Shown here: positions 27,596 through 37,590 of the stretch, in pieces
Numbering within the stretch: position 1 is the first letter of the stretch
Layout: every line of letters begins with the position of its first letter
Source of the DNA: Helicobacter turcicus
Lineage (GTDB): Bacteria > Campylobacterota > Campylobacteria > Campylobacterales > Helicobacteraceae
Direction: 5' to 3'
DNA: 64,000 nt
NCBI RefSeq assembly: GCF_019711685.1
Contig: NZ_JAIGYQ010000005.1
Span: 62,001 to 126,000 of the forward strand
Notes under the pieces: model-generated
The model's database searches: none
Told to the model about the DNA's origin: nothing
The model's input: the letters and a program-made list of their open reading frames with translations, nothing else
Translations under genes and position numbers: made by a program

Positions 27596-28666
27596 ATGAA
27601 GGGAATACAGATTGGTGTTAATGAGATTGTAGAAATTGCTTTTGGAACACTACTAAACAAACCTAGTATTTCTTTTTTTTGTCAGATTTGCGACCAAAGC
27701 AGTAGCATACGCAAGGGGGATTTATTTGTTGTAACTAACAAAGACAGCTCACAAGCGCAAAAAGACATCAAAGAAGCTGTGCAAAAGGGTGCATTTGGAA
27801 TCCTTTTTAGTGGGAATATCGCAATGAGTGATAAGGAGGTGGCATGGATTAGCGTGGAAGATTTGGAGCAGTCTTTAATGCGAATTTTACGCCACTATCT
27901 GCTTATAAACAATAAGATTCTATTTCTACTAAGCAAAGATGAATACGAGATTGCCACACAAATTATCACACACAAGAAAACATTAGAACACTTTTGTGGA
28001 AGCTTAAGTGGGCTTATCCATAATGTAATTCAAAGTGATGCGGCATTTTTTCTCTACTGCAACACAAGCCTAGATTTAAGCACATTGCCGAAAAATCAAC
28101 AAGAAATCAAAGCACTCTCTCAAGAAAAAATTGACGAGGATAAGCTTCCTTTTGCGCTAAATTCTTATTCTCTCTTTGGAATCAAACTTTTTTATAAAAG
28201 CACAGATTATGAGATTCCGCTTCCAAAACTCTTTATCCAGCCATTAGCTCGCGTCTTACGACTCTGCGAGGATTATTCTATTAATGTCCAACTAGAAAAT
28301 TTTACCGCTTTGGCTAATTTTAAACCCCTTTATTTAGATGAACGAGGCGTGATTGCAAAACCCGGAACAACCAATAAAGTTTTGCTTGCTTGTGGGGATT
28401 CCAAACTTTATGAACAATATTTAGCTTACTTTAGTATGTATGCAAAATGGGCGCATTTAACACTTTTTGTTCCGAAGATTTATCATGAGCTTTATGCGCC
28501 CTATGCAAAGGTTATTCCTTATGCAGATAAAAAGACCCTTTTTGCTGCACTTGTAAATGAGAAATACAACTTTGCACTAATTTTAGGCACAAATACACAC
28601 ACTCTAGAAGCGCAATTTACACACCAAATCACAGAAGCAAATTTGTTTAACTACACAAAGGAATAA
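27596..28666 (+). CDS. Mur-ligase-like protein lacking the ATPase domain
   Basis: The 356-aa protein begins with a segment that matches the N-terminal UDP-binding domain of MurE/MurF: a sequence like DQSSSIRKGDLFVVTNKD, then IKEAVQKGAFGILFS, in the usual order. The central ATP-binding domain with its GTxGKT loop is missing. The middle shows no known motif, and the later part has KPGTTNKVLLACGDSK. A gene of this size follows metG in Campylobacter (Cj0837c region, from memory). It may bind a UDP-linked or other sugar peptide without ligating anything. It lies 10 bp after metG and 2 bp before the NifX-like gene. Confidence 0.55.
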   Translation: MKGIQIGVNEIVEIAFGTLLNKPSISFFCQICDQSSSIRKGDLFVVTNKDSSQAQKDIKEAVQKGAFGILFSGNIAMSDKEVAWISVEDLEQSLMRILRHYLLINNKILFLLSKDEYEIATQIITHKKTLEHFCGSLSGLIHNVIQSDAAFFLYCNTSLDLSTLPKNQQEIKALSQEKIDEDKLPFALNSYSLFGIKLFYKSTDYEIPLPKLFIQPLARVLRLCEDYSINVQLENFTALANFKPLYLDERGVIAKPGTTNKVLLACGDSKLYEQYLAYFSMYAKWAHLTLFVPKIYHELYAPYAKVIPYADKKTLFAALVNEKYNFALILGTNTHTLEAQFTHQITEANLFNYTKE

Positions 28667-28667
28667 T

Positions 28668-29054
28668 ATGAAAATTGCAATCCCTGTTTTTGATGAAAAT
28701 CTACAAATTTTTAACAACACTGGACATACACCCTTTTTTGCTATTTTTGAGCAAATTGGAAGCGGAATGTTTAAAAAAATTGACTTTGTTGAGTTACGCA
28801 AGAATCCGCGCGGTGATGAAAGTGCTAATACTGGATGTTCACACAAAGATAGTGATATGAGTGAAGAAGAACGAGTTGCACACAAAAACGAACATAATGT
28901 GCTAGGAGAGATTATTCAAGATTGTGCCATTGTTCTCGTCAAAAAAGCATGTCAAAATACAGCAAAAGTCTTTAACGAACGTGGAATTAAAGTGTGTAAA
29001 ATAGATGTAAGCTGTCAAAGTGCAAAAGACGCACTCAAATTCATTAAACTTTAA
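28668..29054 (+). CDS. NifX/NifB-type dinitrogenase cofactor domain protein
   Basis: The 128-aa protein has the Nitro_FeMo-Co fold pattern: MKIAIPVFDEN at the start, a middle with a Cys/His-rich insertion (TGCSHKDSDMSEEERVAHKNEH), and GIKVCKIDVSCQSAKDAL at the end. Family members bind iron-sulfur or iron-molybdenum clusters; many occur in organisms without nitrogenase and have no known role there. It ends the fbp-to-nifX-like plus-strand operon and converges on csd6. Confidence 0.75.
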   Translation: MKIAIPVFDENLQIFNNTGHTPFFAIFEQIGSGMFKKIDFVELRKNPRGDESANTGCSHKDSDMSEEERVAHKNEHNVLGEIIQDCAIVLVKKACQNTAKVFNERGIKVCKIDVSCQSAKDALKFIKL

Positions 29055-29055
29055 T

Positions 29056-29076
29056 GCAGAGAGATTATCTCTCTGC
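29056..29076. terminator. Shared stem-loop between the NifX-like gene and csd6
   Basis: GCAGAGAGA and TCTCTCTGC pair perfectly around TTA, two bases after the plus-strand stop codon. The loop TTA is the stop codon of the minus-strand csd6. It is a symmetric, probably bidirectional terminator. Confidence 0.65.
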
Positions 29077-30039
29077 TAAAATTTGCATTTTAGAATTTTT
29101 TAATTCTATATAAAGCTCCTTTTCTCCACTAAATCTGTAACTTGGAGCTTTGTAATCTTCATAAAAAGAAATCCTAAATAAATGCCTGTTTTCATCATTG
29201 GGATAAGGTGAAATATTAATTTTAGAAAATACAATTTCTTTTCTCTCGTTTTTTGCAAAAATTCTGCGTTTATTTTGCACAAACTCATCATATTTCATTC
29301 CATCAAAGCGCGTAAAATCCTCACTATAAAACCCCAAATATTTATCCACATTACTCTCTTTCCAAGCATTTTTCCATGCATATAAGTCTGTTAGCAAAAT
29401 GCTTAAATCCTCTTTTTTAACTTCCTTAGCATTATTCTCAAAAGTTACTAGCAATGCTTGACGATAATCAATTATTGCATCCACACTACTTAACTTATCA
29501 TTTTCAATTACGATACAACCACGTGTATTAAGCTCTTTGCGATTCCCATCTAGCGGTCTCCCATGAATCCAAATTCCATAACCTGTGCGCTTTTGTAGGC
29601 GATCATAAAGATTAGGATAATTTGTAGCAAATGCAAGCGGTCCATAGTATTGATCAAGATTTACCAAACGTGCATTTAACGAATACACTCCAATGGGAGT
29701 CGCTAAATCTCCTTCTTTTTCCTTATTTCCACCCTTTGAACCCACTAAACTTTCCACATTTAACTTCTCATTCCATTGATGATTTTCCAATGCATAAAGC
29801 CTTAGCGTTGGCGCATTTTTAGTCGCTATAAAAAGATATTTTAAATCTTCATAGTATCCAAAACGGGTGTCCTGTTCTTTTAATGCTTCATTCCAAAAAC
29901 TACGTGTTTGCATAATGGAATCTATTTTTTGCTCAATGGCTTTTGTGCCACCTTTTTTGTAAAGTTCCACCCACTCCAAATCACTTGCATACGCAAGACC
30001 GACCATTAAACACAAACTAAAAATTTTAAAAATCTTCAT
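29065..30039 (-). CDS. csd6: L,D-carboxypeptidase/transpeptidase for helical cell shape
   Basis: The 324-aa protein has a signal peptide (about residues 1-18), a YkuD-type catalytic domain with IHGRPLDGNRKELNTRGC (His and the nucleophile Cys), and a C-terminal NTF2-like domain. It matches HP0518 (Csd6) of H. pylori and Pgp2 of C. jejuni, which trim tetrapeptides in the periplasmic cell wall to tripeptides and give the cell its helical form. It lies downstream of era, as in H. pylori. Confidence 0.9.
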   Translation of the reverse strand: MKIFKIFSLCLMVGLAYASDLEWVELYKKGGTKAIEQKIDSIMQTRSFWNEALKEQDTRFGYYEDLKYLFIATKNAPTLRLYALENHQWNEKLNVESLVGSKGGNKEKEGDLATPIGVYSLNARLVNLDQYYGPLAFATNYPNLYDRLQKRTGYGIWIHGRPLDGNRKELNTRGCIVIENDKLSSVDAIIDYRQALLVTFENNAKEVKKEDLSILLTDLYAWKNAWKESNVDKYLGFYSEDFTRFDGMKYDEFVQNKRRIFAKNERKEIVFSKINISPYPNDENRHLFRISFYEDYKAPSYRFSGEKELYIELKNSKMQILAER

Positions 30040-30053
30040 ACTCTAACCTCATT

Positions 30054-30941
30054 TTAATATTCAAAATTATACCCCATTTTTTTTAGACTTTCACGCTCTT
30101 TACTCCAGCTGGGCACAACTTTTACAAAAAGTTCCAAAAACACCTTTTGATGCACAAAATTTTCAATACTTAGCCTTGCTTCCTTACCAATGCGCTTTAA
30201 ACTCGCACCTCCCCTGCCAATTACCATTCCCTTTTGACTCTCTTTATGCACAACAATTGTCGCTTTAATATGATGAATATTAGGTTTCTCACGATAAAAT
30301 GTGATTTGCACATCACTCTCATAAGGTAACTCATCACTAAGATTTTCAAACACAGCCTCGCGGATTAACTCTTTAGCAATCTCTTTTGTCGTATTTGGAC
30401 TTAAAATTTCTGGGTCATAATAATAGGGATTTTTTGGCATAAATTTTACAAGCATTTCTATCACACATTTCAAGCTTCCTAGATCCTTAATAGAAACAGG
30501 AATTAATGCCTCATAAAAATCTTTGAATTTCTCATATTTACTAATTGCCCTAAATAGCATATCTTTGGATACAGAATCTGTTTTTGTAAGTAACAAAATA
30601 TGCTTTTTATTTTGAACCATCTCCAAAAACTCTTCATAATAACTAATTTTATCGCTAACAGGGGCTAAAAATAGCAGAAAATCACAATCTCTCAATGCCT
30701 GCATTGCTTCTTTTAACATATACTGATTAAGCAATTTTTCTTGTTTATGAATCCCTGGAGTATCTACAAAAACAATTTGTGTATCTCCCTCTGTCAGCAC
30801 AAGATGCATACGTTTGCGTGTAGCATTTGCTTTATGAGAGACAAGGGCAAGCTTTTCTCCTAAAAGCGTATTTAAAAAAGTGCTTTTCCCTGCATTTGGA
30901 CGCCCCAAAACTGCAACAAATCCAGCTTTTGTATTCTCCAA
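30054..30941 (-). CDS. era: GTPase Era
   Basis: The 295-aa GTPase binds the 3' end of 16S rRNA and helps 30S maturation. GRPNAGKST is the G1 loop, DTPGIH the G3 motif, LLTKTDSV the G4 motif, and GMVIGRGGASLKRIG the KH loop of the C-terminal RNA-binding domain. It is 8 bp from hslU and 14 bp from csd6. Confidence 0.97.
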   Translation of the reverse strand: MENTKAGFVAVLGRPNAGKSTFLNTLLGEKLALVSHKANATRKRMHLVLTEGDTQIVFVDTPGIHKQEKLLNQYMLKEAMQALRDCDFLLFLAPVSDKISYYEEFLEMVQNKKHILLLTKTDSVSKDMLFRAISKYEKFKDFYEALIPVSIKDLGSLKCVIEMLVKFMPKNPYYYDPEILSPNTTKEIAKELIREAVFENLSDELPYESDVQITFYREKPNIHHIKATIVVHKESQKGMVIGRGGASLKRIGKEARLSIENFVHQKVFLELFVKVVPSWSKERESLKKMGYNFEY

Positions 30942-30949
30942 ATGCTTCC

Positions 30950-32290
30950 CTATAAAATATAGTGTGCAGTATCAGAATCCGCTACTAGAGATTCTAACTT
31001 CTCTTTCACAAGTATTTCTGTGATTTCCACTTCTTTTCCCTTGTAATTCTCCGCTTCAAAGCTAATCTCCTCAATCACTTGTTCTACAACCGTATGCAAA
31101 CGTCTTGCTCCAATATCCTCTGTCTTTTCATTTGCTACTTGTGAATAATGCGCAAGCGCACGAATTGCCGTATCACTAAAGCTTAAATGCACATCTTCCA
31201 CGCTAAGCAGTGCTTCATACTGACGCAAAATAGAATTTTTAGTTTGTGTTAAAATCTTATACAATGCTTCCTCGTCAAGACTATCAAGCTCCACACGTAA
31301 AGGGAATCTCCCTTGAAGTTCAGCAATTAAATCACTAGGTTTGCTCAAACTAAATGCTCCTGCTGCAATAAATAAAATATGATCGGTTTTAATACTACCA
31401 TATTTGGTATTTACCACACTACCCTCAACAATAGGAAGCAAATCACGTTGCACACCCTCTTTACTAGGATCTTGACGTTGCCCACCATTACCACTTACTG
31501 CAACCTTATCAATCTCATCAATGAAAATGATTCCACTATTCTCTGCACGCTTTAACCCCTCTTGCTTAATAGCTTCCAAATCCAACAACGCTTCACTTGC
31601 TTCAACTTTTAATAATTCCTTAGCTTCCTTAATTGTAACTTCTTTCTTTGGGCTATCTTTTGGGGAAGCTATAAAAACCTTAGCAATAGTTTCTTGCACT
31701 TTTGCAAACTCTGCTGGCATATTTCCATCTTCAATTTCAAAAGTTCGCTTTGGTGCTTCTACTTCAATTTTTAAGTGATCCATTTCGCCATTTAATACCT
31801 TTTGTCGCATTTTATTTGCAGCATTTTCATACTCTTCAACCTTCTGCTCACTAGCTCCCTTTGGCAGAGGTGGAATGAGTTTTTCCACGATTTTATCTAG
31901 CACATATTTTTCAATATCTTGTGTGCTTTTATTGCGATGCTCTTCTTTAACAAGATTAATAGAAGAAACCACCAAATCACGCACCATAGATTCCACATCA
32001 CGCCCCACAAAGCCTACTTCTGTATATTTGCTAGCCTCAACTTTAATAAAAGGTAATCCCATAATCTTTGCCATTCTGCGCGCAATTTCAGTTTTTCCAA
32101 CACCCGTTGAACCAATCATTAAAATATTTTTTGGCATCACCTCATCTTGAATCTCTTTTGGGAGCTGTAAGCGACGATAGCGGTTACGCAAAGCAATTGC
32201 CACAACTTTTTTAGCATCCTTTTGTCCAATAATATATTCATCTAAATAACTCACAATTTCTTTTGGTGTCATTGCAAATAATTTTTCCAC
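30950..32290 (-). CDS. hslU: ATP-dependent protease ATPase subunit HslU
   Basis: The AAA+ unfoldase feeds proteins to HslV. GSTGVGKTEIARR is Walker A, IIFIDEIDK is Walker B, and SEDIGARRLHT-type residues (here TEDIGARRLHT) form sensor 2; the C-terminus ends in the ILAHYIL-like tail (TAHYIL) that docks on HslV. The GTG at 32290 is chosen: it has TAGGA upstream, follows the hslV stop by a few bases and gives an N-terminus (MEKLFAMTPKEIV) like that of H. pylori. An in-frame start at 32341 would lie inside hslV. Confidence 0.94.
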   Translation of the reverse strand: MEKLFAMTPKEIVSYLDEYIIGQKDAKKVVAIALRNRYRRLQLPKEIQDEVMPKNILMIGSTGVGKTEIARRMAKIMGLPFIKVEASKYTEVGFVGRDVESMVRDLVVSSINLVKEEHRNKSTQDIEKYVLDKIVEKLIPPLPKGASEQKVEEYENAANKMRQKVLNGEMDHLKIEVEAPKRTFEIEDGNMPAEFAKVQETIAKVFIASPKDSPKKEVTIKEAKELLKVEASEALLDLEAIKQEGLKRAENSGIIFIDEIDKVAVSGNGGQRQDPSKEGVQRDLLPIVEGSVVNTKYGSIKTDHILFIAAGAFSLSKPSDLIAELQGRFPLRVELDSLDEEALYKILTQTKNSILRQYEALLSVEDVHLSFSDTAIRALAHYSQVANEKTEDIGARRLHTVVEQVIEEISFEAENYKGKEVEITEILVKEKLESLVADSDTAHYIL

Positions 32291-32298
32291 ATTTTTTC

Positions 32299-32832
32299 CT
32301 AAAGTTCTAAAATTTTGATATTTTGGTTTGTATAAATACAAAGTTCGCCAGCAATTTTTAGCGACTGCTCCACAAGCTCTTTTGGTTCTAAAGCACTTCC
32401 AAAACGATCAAGTGCCCTTGCAGCTGAGAGTGCGTAGTTTCCACCACTTCCAATTGCTGCAATTTTTCTATCTTCTGGTTCTACAACATCTCCTGTCCCA
32501 CTTAAGATAAAAATGCGCTCTTTATTAAGCACAATCATCATTGCTTCTAAACGCCTTAAATACTTATCTTTACGCCATTCTTTAGAAAATTCCATGACAG
32601 ATTTTAGTAAATCACCCTTTTTATTCTCCAAAATCCCTTCAAACATATCAAAGAGACTAAAGGCATCTGCTGTGCTTCCTGCAAATCCACTTAGGATTTT
32701 CCCATGATAGAGTGTGCGGATTTTTGTCGCATTTCCTTTTAAAATACAATTCCCAAAAGTAACCTGTCCATCTCCACCAATCACTGCCCCTTTCTCGCTT
32801 TTGTAAGCTAAAATTGTAGTTGCATGAAACAT
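32299..32832 (-). CDS. hslV: ATP-dependent protease peptidase subunit HslV
   Basis: The 177-aa N-terminal-nucleophile peptidase forms the double ring of the HslUV protease. The sequence begins [11 protein letters not shown]; the catalytic Thr is therefore not at position 2 as in E. coli but follows a short leader, as in H. pylori Hsl[11 protein letters not shown] and [18 protein letters not shown] are family signatures. The start codon overlaps the rplI stop by one base. Confidence 0.95.
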   Translation of the reverse strand: MFHATTILAYKSEKGAVIGGDGQVTFGNCILKGNATKIRTLYHGKILSGFAGSTADAFSLFDMFEGILENKKGDLLKSVMEFSKEWRKDKYLRRLEAMMIVLNKERIFILSGTGDVVEPEDRKIAAIGSGGNYALSAARALDRFGSALEPKELVEQSLKIAGELCIYTNQNIKILEL

Positions 32833-33278
32833 TATTGTGCCTCAATATCTACTTTTAACACTGCGCAGATTCCATGTCCTAGCTTAATCTCCACTTCATA
32901 AATACCTGTGGATTTAATCGGATTTTTTAGCTCAATTGTCCTTTTATCTATTGCAATGCGATGTTCCTTTGCTAGAGCCTCTGCAATATCTTCTTTGGTG
33001 ATTGCACCATATAAAGAACCATTTGCGCCCACTTTTTGGACAATTTTTAAAGTTACTTCTTCAATTTTTTTTGCCGCCATTTCTGTTAGAGCTTTTTCTG
33101 CTGCTGCCATTTCTTCAGCCTTTTTTTGCTCCGCCTTATAGCGATTAATCACAGCATTTGTGGCGAAATCTGCTAATCCCTTAGCAATTAAAAAATTCTT
33201 TCCATAGCCATCTTTAACTTCGCAAATATCGCCTTTTTTTCCTAAGCCTTTCACATCCTGTAGCAATAAAACTTTCAT
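32832..33278 (-). CDS. rplI: Ribosomal protein bL9
   Basis: The 148-aa large-subunit protein has the N-terminal rRNA-binding signature ([21 protein letters not shown] region with GYGKNFLI), a long connecting helix rich in Ala, Lys and Glu, and the C-terminal domain. The start at 33278 has GGAGA upstream; an in-frame start at 33296 would add six residues. It is the first gene of the rplI-hslV-hslU-era-csd6 operon. Confidence 0.96.
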   Translation of the reverse strand: MKVLLLQDVKGLGKKGDICEVKDGYGKNFLIAKGLADFATNAVINRYKAEQKKAEEMAAAEKALTEMAAKKIEEVTLKIVQKVGANGSLYGAITKEDIAEALAKEHRIAIDKRTIELKNPIKSTGIYEVEIKLGHGICAVLKVDIEAQ

Positions 33279-33516
33279 ACTTTCTCCAACAATCAATAAT
33301 AAAGGCGGATTTTATCCACTTTTTATTCAATTTGAGTTTAAACCAATAAAAACGACTTTAAAACAAATTGAATTAATACATATTGTATTTTTAAAAATAT
33401 AAATTAATTTCCCAAAAAAGATTTCACAAACAACATCTTAAAATCACTAGCTAATCTAAAAAACATTAGAGAATTCATTTAAAATTTACTTTTAATAAAG
33501 TTAAGAGGAGCTAAAT

Positions 33517-34092
33517 TTATTCTGTCCTAGCATCCGCTAATACAAATGCATGTAAGACTCTTGCGCCATTAGATTCCAAACATTCCTTTGCTTCAAGTAG
33601 TGTTAAGCCGCTTGTTACAATATCATCAACTAGCACGATTTGCTTATCTTTCACAGCCCGTTTTAAAACGAATTTTCTAGGATTTTTTTTTCTAAATTCC
33701 AGAGTTTTTCCTGCATAGCTTACAGAATTACTCGCATAAATTGTCCTATACATCGGCTTTAAACCCACTTCTTTTAAATGGTGTAAGAAAATTGCATTAT
33801 GCGCATAGCCTTGCTTACTAATCCTATCATCAATCCCCACAGAATAAGCATTATAAGATACTTTAAGTTGTGTTTTTAGGTAATCTAGCGCAAGTTTTGC
33901 TAGTGCATTATAAATCTTGTTTCCTACCACAGCATACTTTGCATGGAGTAATTCTGCCACACTAGTGTATTCAAAAAACCCATACACCTTAAAGCCTTGC
34001 AAATCCCTACAAGTTAGTCCCAAAGCAACAAGTCCTAAGCAATCTTTACATAGAATCTTAAACGAAAATCTTCCACAAAATAGACAGCGCAT
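33517..34092 (-). CDS. comF: ComF family phosphoribosyltransferase-like protein
   Basis: The 191-aa protein has a short N-terminal zinc knuckle (CLFC and CKDC) and the PRPP-binding loop IVLVDDIVTSGLTL. ComF homologues are needed for natural transformation, at a step that brings single-stranded DNA into the cytosol. It matches HP1473 in the comF-tmk-coaD order. Nine consecutive A bases (T on the plus strand, 33683-33691) lie in the coding sequence. Confidence 0.9.
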   Translation of the reverse strand: MRCLFCGRFSFKILCKDCLGLVALGLTCRDLQGFKVYGFFEYTSVAELLHAKYAVVGNKIYNALAKLALDYLKTQLKVSYNAYSVGIDDRISKQGYAHNAIFLHHLKEVGLKPMYRTIYASNSVSYAGKTLEFRKKNPRKFVLKRAVKDKQIVLVDDIVTSGLTLLEAKECLESNGARVLHAFVLADARTE

Positions 34093-34658
34093 TAACTTTT
34101 AATAAAATCCACAATTTTCTTGGTTATGGAATCTTGTGGCAATTTTGCATCAAGCACAAGCGATTCTATATTTAAACGTTCCATTACTTGTTTCAATCGT
34201 GCCTGAAGCTCCAAAAGATAGGCAATACCTCTTTGCTCTATCTTATCTTTACCTTTTTTGCTTAGACGAAATTCTAGTGTCTCCCTATCAAGCTCTAGAA
34301 AAATCACTTTATTAGGTAATGTATTATCCATTACAAAAGCATTATAAGATTCCAATATTTTAAAATCAAAATCCCTTGCATACGCAATTCCAGAGATTAA
34401 ACTGCGGTCGCTAATAAGCAATCTGTCCAAATTTGGCGCAATTACACTTGCAAAATGTTCTGCTCTATCAGCTAAAAACAACAACATTTCTGCTTTAGGA
34501 CTTTTTATCTCACTCTTTAGCAAAATCTCTCTAATGCTACTCCCTAAAGGTGTTGCTCCAGGCTCAAAGGTAAAAACTGCATCTTTAAACACTCTCTTTA
34601 ATTGCGCAATTTGTGTGCTTTTTCCTGCTGTGTCAATCCCTTCTAATGTAACATACAC
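34092..34658 (-). CDS. tmk: Thymidylate kinase
   Basis: The 188-aa kinase phosphorylates dTMP to dTDP. LEGIDTAGKSTQ is the P-loop, LLISDRSLISGIAYARDFD contains the conserved DR pair, and the lid region follows FRLSKKGKDKIEQRG. It overlaps comF by one base and lies 19 bp after coaD. Confidence 0.95.
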   Translation of the reverse strand: MYVTLEGIDTAGKSTQIAQLKRVFKDAVFTFEPGATPLGSSIREILLKSEIKSPKAEMLLFLADRAEHFASVIAPNLDRLLISDRSLISGIAYARDFDFKILESYNAFVMDNTLPNKVIFLELDRETLEFRLSKKGKDKIEQRGIAYLLELQARLKQVMERLNIESLVLDAKLPQDSITKKIVDFIKS

Positions 34659-34677
34659 TGCAACTCCCTATTTTGTA

Positions 34678-35175
34678 TTAAAATCTCTTATCCAAACTCA
34701 TCATATAGTCTTTCACACTCTTTGGCACAAGGTGTGCAACCTCTCCGCTGTGCGTAAGAATTGAGCGCACAACCGTAGAACTAATAAACGCATTTTGCAA
34801 AGAAGGCATTAAATATATCGTCTCTAGCTCCCTATTTAACGAAGCATTTGCATACCCCATTTGCAATTCGTATTCAAAATCACTTACCGCCCTAAGCCCT
34901 CGCACAAGAATCTTTGCACCCTGCTCTTTAGCAAATTCTGCAATAAGATTCTCAAAAGGATGCACACAAATTTTTGAAGCAATATTTTGTGATTCCATAA
35001 TCGCTAGATTTACCATTCTAGCACGTTCTTCCAAACTAAAAAGGGGATTTTTACCGCTAGATTTTGCCACAGCAATGATTAATCCATCAAAAAGCTTACA
35101 TGCACGTTCAATAATATCTAAATGCCCATTTGTAATAGGATCAAAGGTGCCGGGATAAATAGCAATTTTTGGCAT
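34678..35175 (-). CDS. coaD: Pantetheine-phosphate adenylyltransferase
   Basis: The 165-aa enzyme adenylates 4'-phosphopantetheine, the penultimate step of coenzyme A synthesis. [17 protein letters not shown] carries the nucleotidyltransferase TxGH motif and [10 protein letters not shown] the ISSTxxR motif. The ATG at 35175 fits the family; it overlaps the pyrC stop codon by one base. An in-frame start at 35190 would add five residues. Confidence 0.96.
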   Translation of the reverse strand: MPKIAIYPGTFDPITNGHLDIIERACKLFDGLIIAVAKSSGKNPLFSLEERARMVNLAIMESQNIASKICVHPFENLIAEFAKEQGAKILVRGLRAVSDFEYELQMGYANASLNRELETIYLMPSLQNAFISSTVVRSILTHSGEVAHLVPKSVKDYMMSLDKRF

Positions 35176-36179
35176 TACGTATAACTCCAAGAAAGTTCCC
35201 TTCCTGAAAAAAGTGGCACGATTCCATCAAACTCTCGTGGAATCTGTGTGGGTTTTTTTTCAAGGTTTATAACTTTTGCACTCTTTGGTAAGCTATAAAT
35301 ATGTTGAGCATTATCACTTATAAAACTTTGAAGATTCTCTAATCTCTTATGTTTCTCAAACAACTCTGCAAGTCCAAGAAGCACTAAAGGCGCACTAAAG
35401 ATTCCAGCCGCTCCTTTGCCATTTTCTTTATTCTCTTTCAAATGTGGTGCAGAATCACTCCCAAAAGAAAATTTAGAATGCGCACTAAGTGCGACTTGAA
35501 GCAGCGCATCACGATCTTTTGGGGTTTTAAGAATGGGTTTGCAAAAGCAATGTGGATTTAGTCCACCGCCAATAACATCGTCTAAACTTAAAGTAATGTG
35601 GTGCAAAGTAAGTGTTGCAAAAAGATTAGAATATTTCTCCACAAGTGCAATGGATCTGTGGTCGCTTAAATGCTCAAAAATTATCTTTAGACGTGGAAAG
35701 GATTCTGCAAGCTCTGTAAATACTGAATGAAACTCTGCCTCTCTCTCTAAAGAGAATCCATTGCTCTCACCATGAATGCTCAAAATTAGCCCAAGTTCTT
35801 GTATGTATTCTAAAATTTGCAAAATCTTATTATCTAAAACTTCACTAACACCGCTTTGACTGCCTGTTGTTGCTCCTTTTGGATAGAGCTTTACAAACCT
35901 AATTCCAACTTCCTTTGCCCTTTGTAAAACACTTCTATCAAGACCCTCTGTGAGATACAGCGACATTAGAGGCATAAAATTATAATCTCCACATGCATTT
36001 TGGATTCTATCTTTATAGCTAAGTGCTAGTTCTACACTATCAATTGGAGGATTTAGGTTTGGCATCACAAGCGCACCACTAAAATATTGCGCAGTATATT
36101 TTGCAACACTCTCTAAAAGTGGCGTATCACGTAGATGAAGATGCATATCATAGGGAGATTGTAGGCTAATTGTCTCCAT
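35175..36179 (-). CDS. pyrC: Dihydroorotase (catalytic)
   Basis: The 334-aa zinc enzyme cyclises carbamoyl-aspartate in pyrimidine synthesis. [12 protein letters not shown] holds the His-x-His metal ligands, [13 protein letters not shown] the Lys expected to be carbamylated, [10 protein letters not shown] and ATLTLHHI further ligand regions, and SDSAPH the catalytic Asp. This is the E. coli-like homodimeric type. A second, divergent homologue lies at 39752. Its start overlaps the upstream sugar mutase by 14 bp. Confidence 0.95.
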   Translation of the reverse strand: METISLQSPYDMHLHLRDTPLLESVAKYTAQYFSGALVMPNLNPPIDSVELALSYKDRIQNACGDYNFMPLMSLYLTEGLDRSVLQRAKEVGIRFVKLYPKGATTGSQSGVSEVLDNKILQILEYIQELGLILSIHGESNGFSLEREAEFHSVFTELAESFPRLKIIFEHLSDHRSIALVEKYSNLFATLTLHHITLSLDDVIGGGLNPHCFCKPILKTPKDRDALLQVALSAHSKFSFGSDSAPHLKENKENGKGAAGIFSAPLVLLGLAELFEKHKRLENLQSFISDNAQHIYSLPKSAKVINLEKKPTQIPREFDGIVPLFSGRELSWSYT

Positions 36180-37590
36180 TGCACTCCTTTATTTGCTCTA
36201 ATAACTCTAGCAAGGCTTTTTGGTATGTCTTACACGCCTCTTCACTTTTAGCTTCAAAGCGCGTTACAAGTGCTGGTGTTGTATTGCTTGCACGGATTAA
36301 CCCCCAGCCCTTTTCAAAAATCACGCGCACACCATCAATGGTGATAATTTCCATAATTTTTGGAAAATTTATAGGCAATGCGTTAGGATTCTCTAGCATT
36401 TTTTTTAGACGCTCAACAATAATAAACTTCGCTTCTTCTGTAGTTTCAATCTTAATTTCATCAGTAGAATAAAGCTTTGGTAATTCCTCTAGCACTTTAT
36501 CAAACTCTAACCCTTCAGAATTTAGAAGCTCAAGCACACGCAATGCCGCATAAGTGGCATCATCAAATCCAAAGTAGCGGTCGTTAAAGAAAATATGCCC
36601 ACTCACCTCAAACGCCATGTGTGCATTAGTTTTTTTAAGTTTTACCTTAAGATTACTATGCCCAGTTTTATACATTATTGCGGTGCCAATTTTATCAATA
36701 CTCTCATACATATTTAAAGAGCACTTCACCTCACCAATAACCACCGGTTTTGGAATCTTTTGGGCAAAAATAATTGCTAACTCATCGCCTTTATAAACCT
36801 TATTGCCCTTTGGCGTATATTTCACCACCGCAAGCCTATCGCCATCGCCATCAAAGGCAAATCCGATTCCACCAATTTGTTGGACACTCTTATGCAAAAA
36901 ACTAAGATTATCTTCTTCACTAGGATCGGGATGATGGTTTGGAAAATTTCCATCTGGCTCTAAAAACAGCCCCTCATAAGAAATTCCTAATTTATCCAAA
37001 ATCTTAGTAATGCTAACTCCTGCAACTCCATTGCCACAATCAATGCTAATTGGAATCTTAAAATCCTTTAAGTGTGCAAATTCTTTACACATATACTCCA
37101 CATACAAATCTAACACATTTAATGCCTTAACTTTAGATTTAGATGGAATCTTTTGAGCGACAAAATCAAAATCAAGCGCATAAAAATCTCTCTGAAGAGC
37201 ATAAATCTCTTCCCCAAAAAAAGGCTCTTTTAAAAGCGTAATCTTAAAACCATTATATTCTGGTGGATTATGCGAACCTGTAATCATCACGCTTCCATCT
37301 AAATTTAAGTTGTCTTTAAAGTCGCAGTATAAAGCAAAATAGCCAACAGGTGTTGGAATCTCCCCTAAATTATAAGGCGTAACGCCACTAGCCAACACAC
37401 CATCACAAAACCACCCAAAAATCTCATACGAATGCACACGTGCATCAAAGCCAACCCCTAAAGTCTCCCCACCGCGCTTGTGCAACTCCTGTCCTACTAG
37501 ATAGCCTATACGCACGACATTTTCCCGAACTAAATCCTGTCCGTAGATTCCACGAATGTCATACTCTCTAAAAATTGCTAATTTTTCCAT
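36166..37590 (-). CDS. Phosphomannomutase/phosphoglucomutase
   Basis: The 474-aa alpha-D-phosphohexomutase moves phosphate between C1 and C6 of mannose or glucose, feeding LPS and glycan precursors. MITGSHNPPEYNG contains the phosphoserine, FAFDGDGDRLAVV the metal-binding loop, and FEVSGHIFFNDRYFGFDDA the sugar-binding loop; RASNTTPALVTRFEA binds phosphate. H. pylori has a similar AlgC-type enzyme. It overlaps pyrC and the deaminase gene on both sides. Confidence 0.92.
   Translation of the reverse strand: MEKLAIFREYDIRGIYGQDLVRENVVRIGYLVGQELHKRGGETLGVGFDARVHSYEIFGWFCDGVLASGVTPYNLGEIPTPVGYFALYCDFKDNLNLDGSVMITGSHNPPEYNGFKITLLKEPFFGEEIYALQRDFYALDFDFVAQKIPSKSKVKALNVLDLYVEYMCKEFAHLKDFKIPISIDCGNGVAGVSITKILDKLGISYEGLFLEPDGNFPNHHPDPSEEDNLSFLHKSVQQIGGIGFAFDGDGDRLAVVKYTPKGNKVYKGDELAIIFAQKIPKPVVIGEVKCSLNMYESIDKIGTAIMYKTGHSNLKVKLKKTNAHMAFEVSGHIFFNDRYFGFDDATYAALRVLELLNSEGLEFDKVLEELPKLYSTDEIKIETTEEAKFIIVERLKKMLENPNALPINFPKIMEIITIDGVRVIFEKGWGLIRASNTTPALVTRFEAKSEEACKTYQKALLELLEQIKECNGDN

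Noticed and set aside
33297-33516. Hidden small gene or RNA between rplI and comF
   Set aside because: The 220 bases are AT-rich, with no open frame with a ribosome site and no clear RNA fold by eye.
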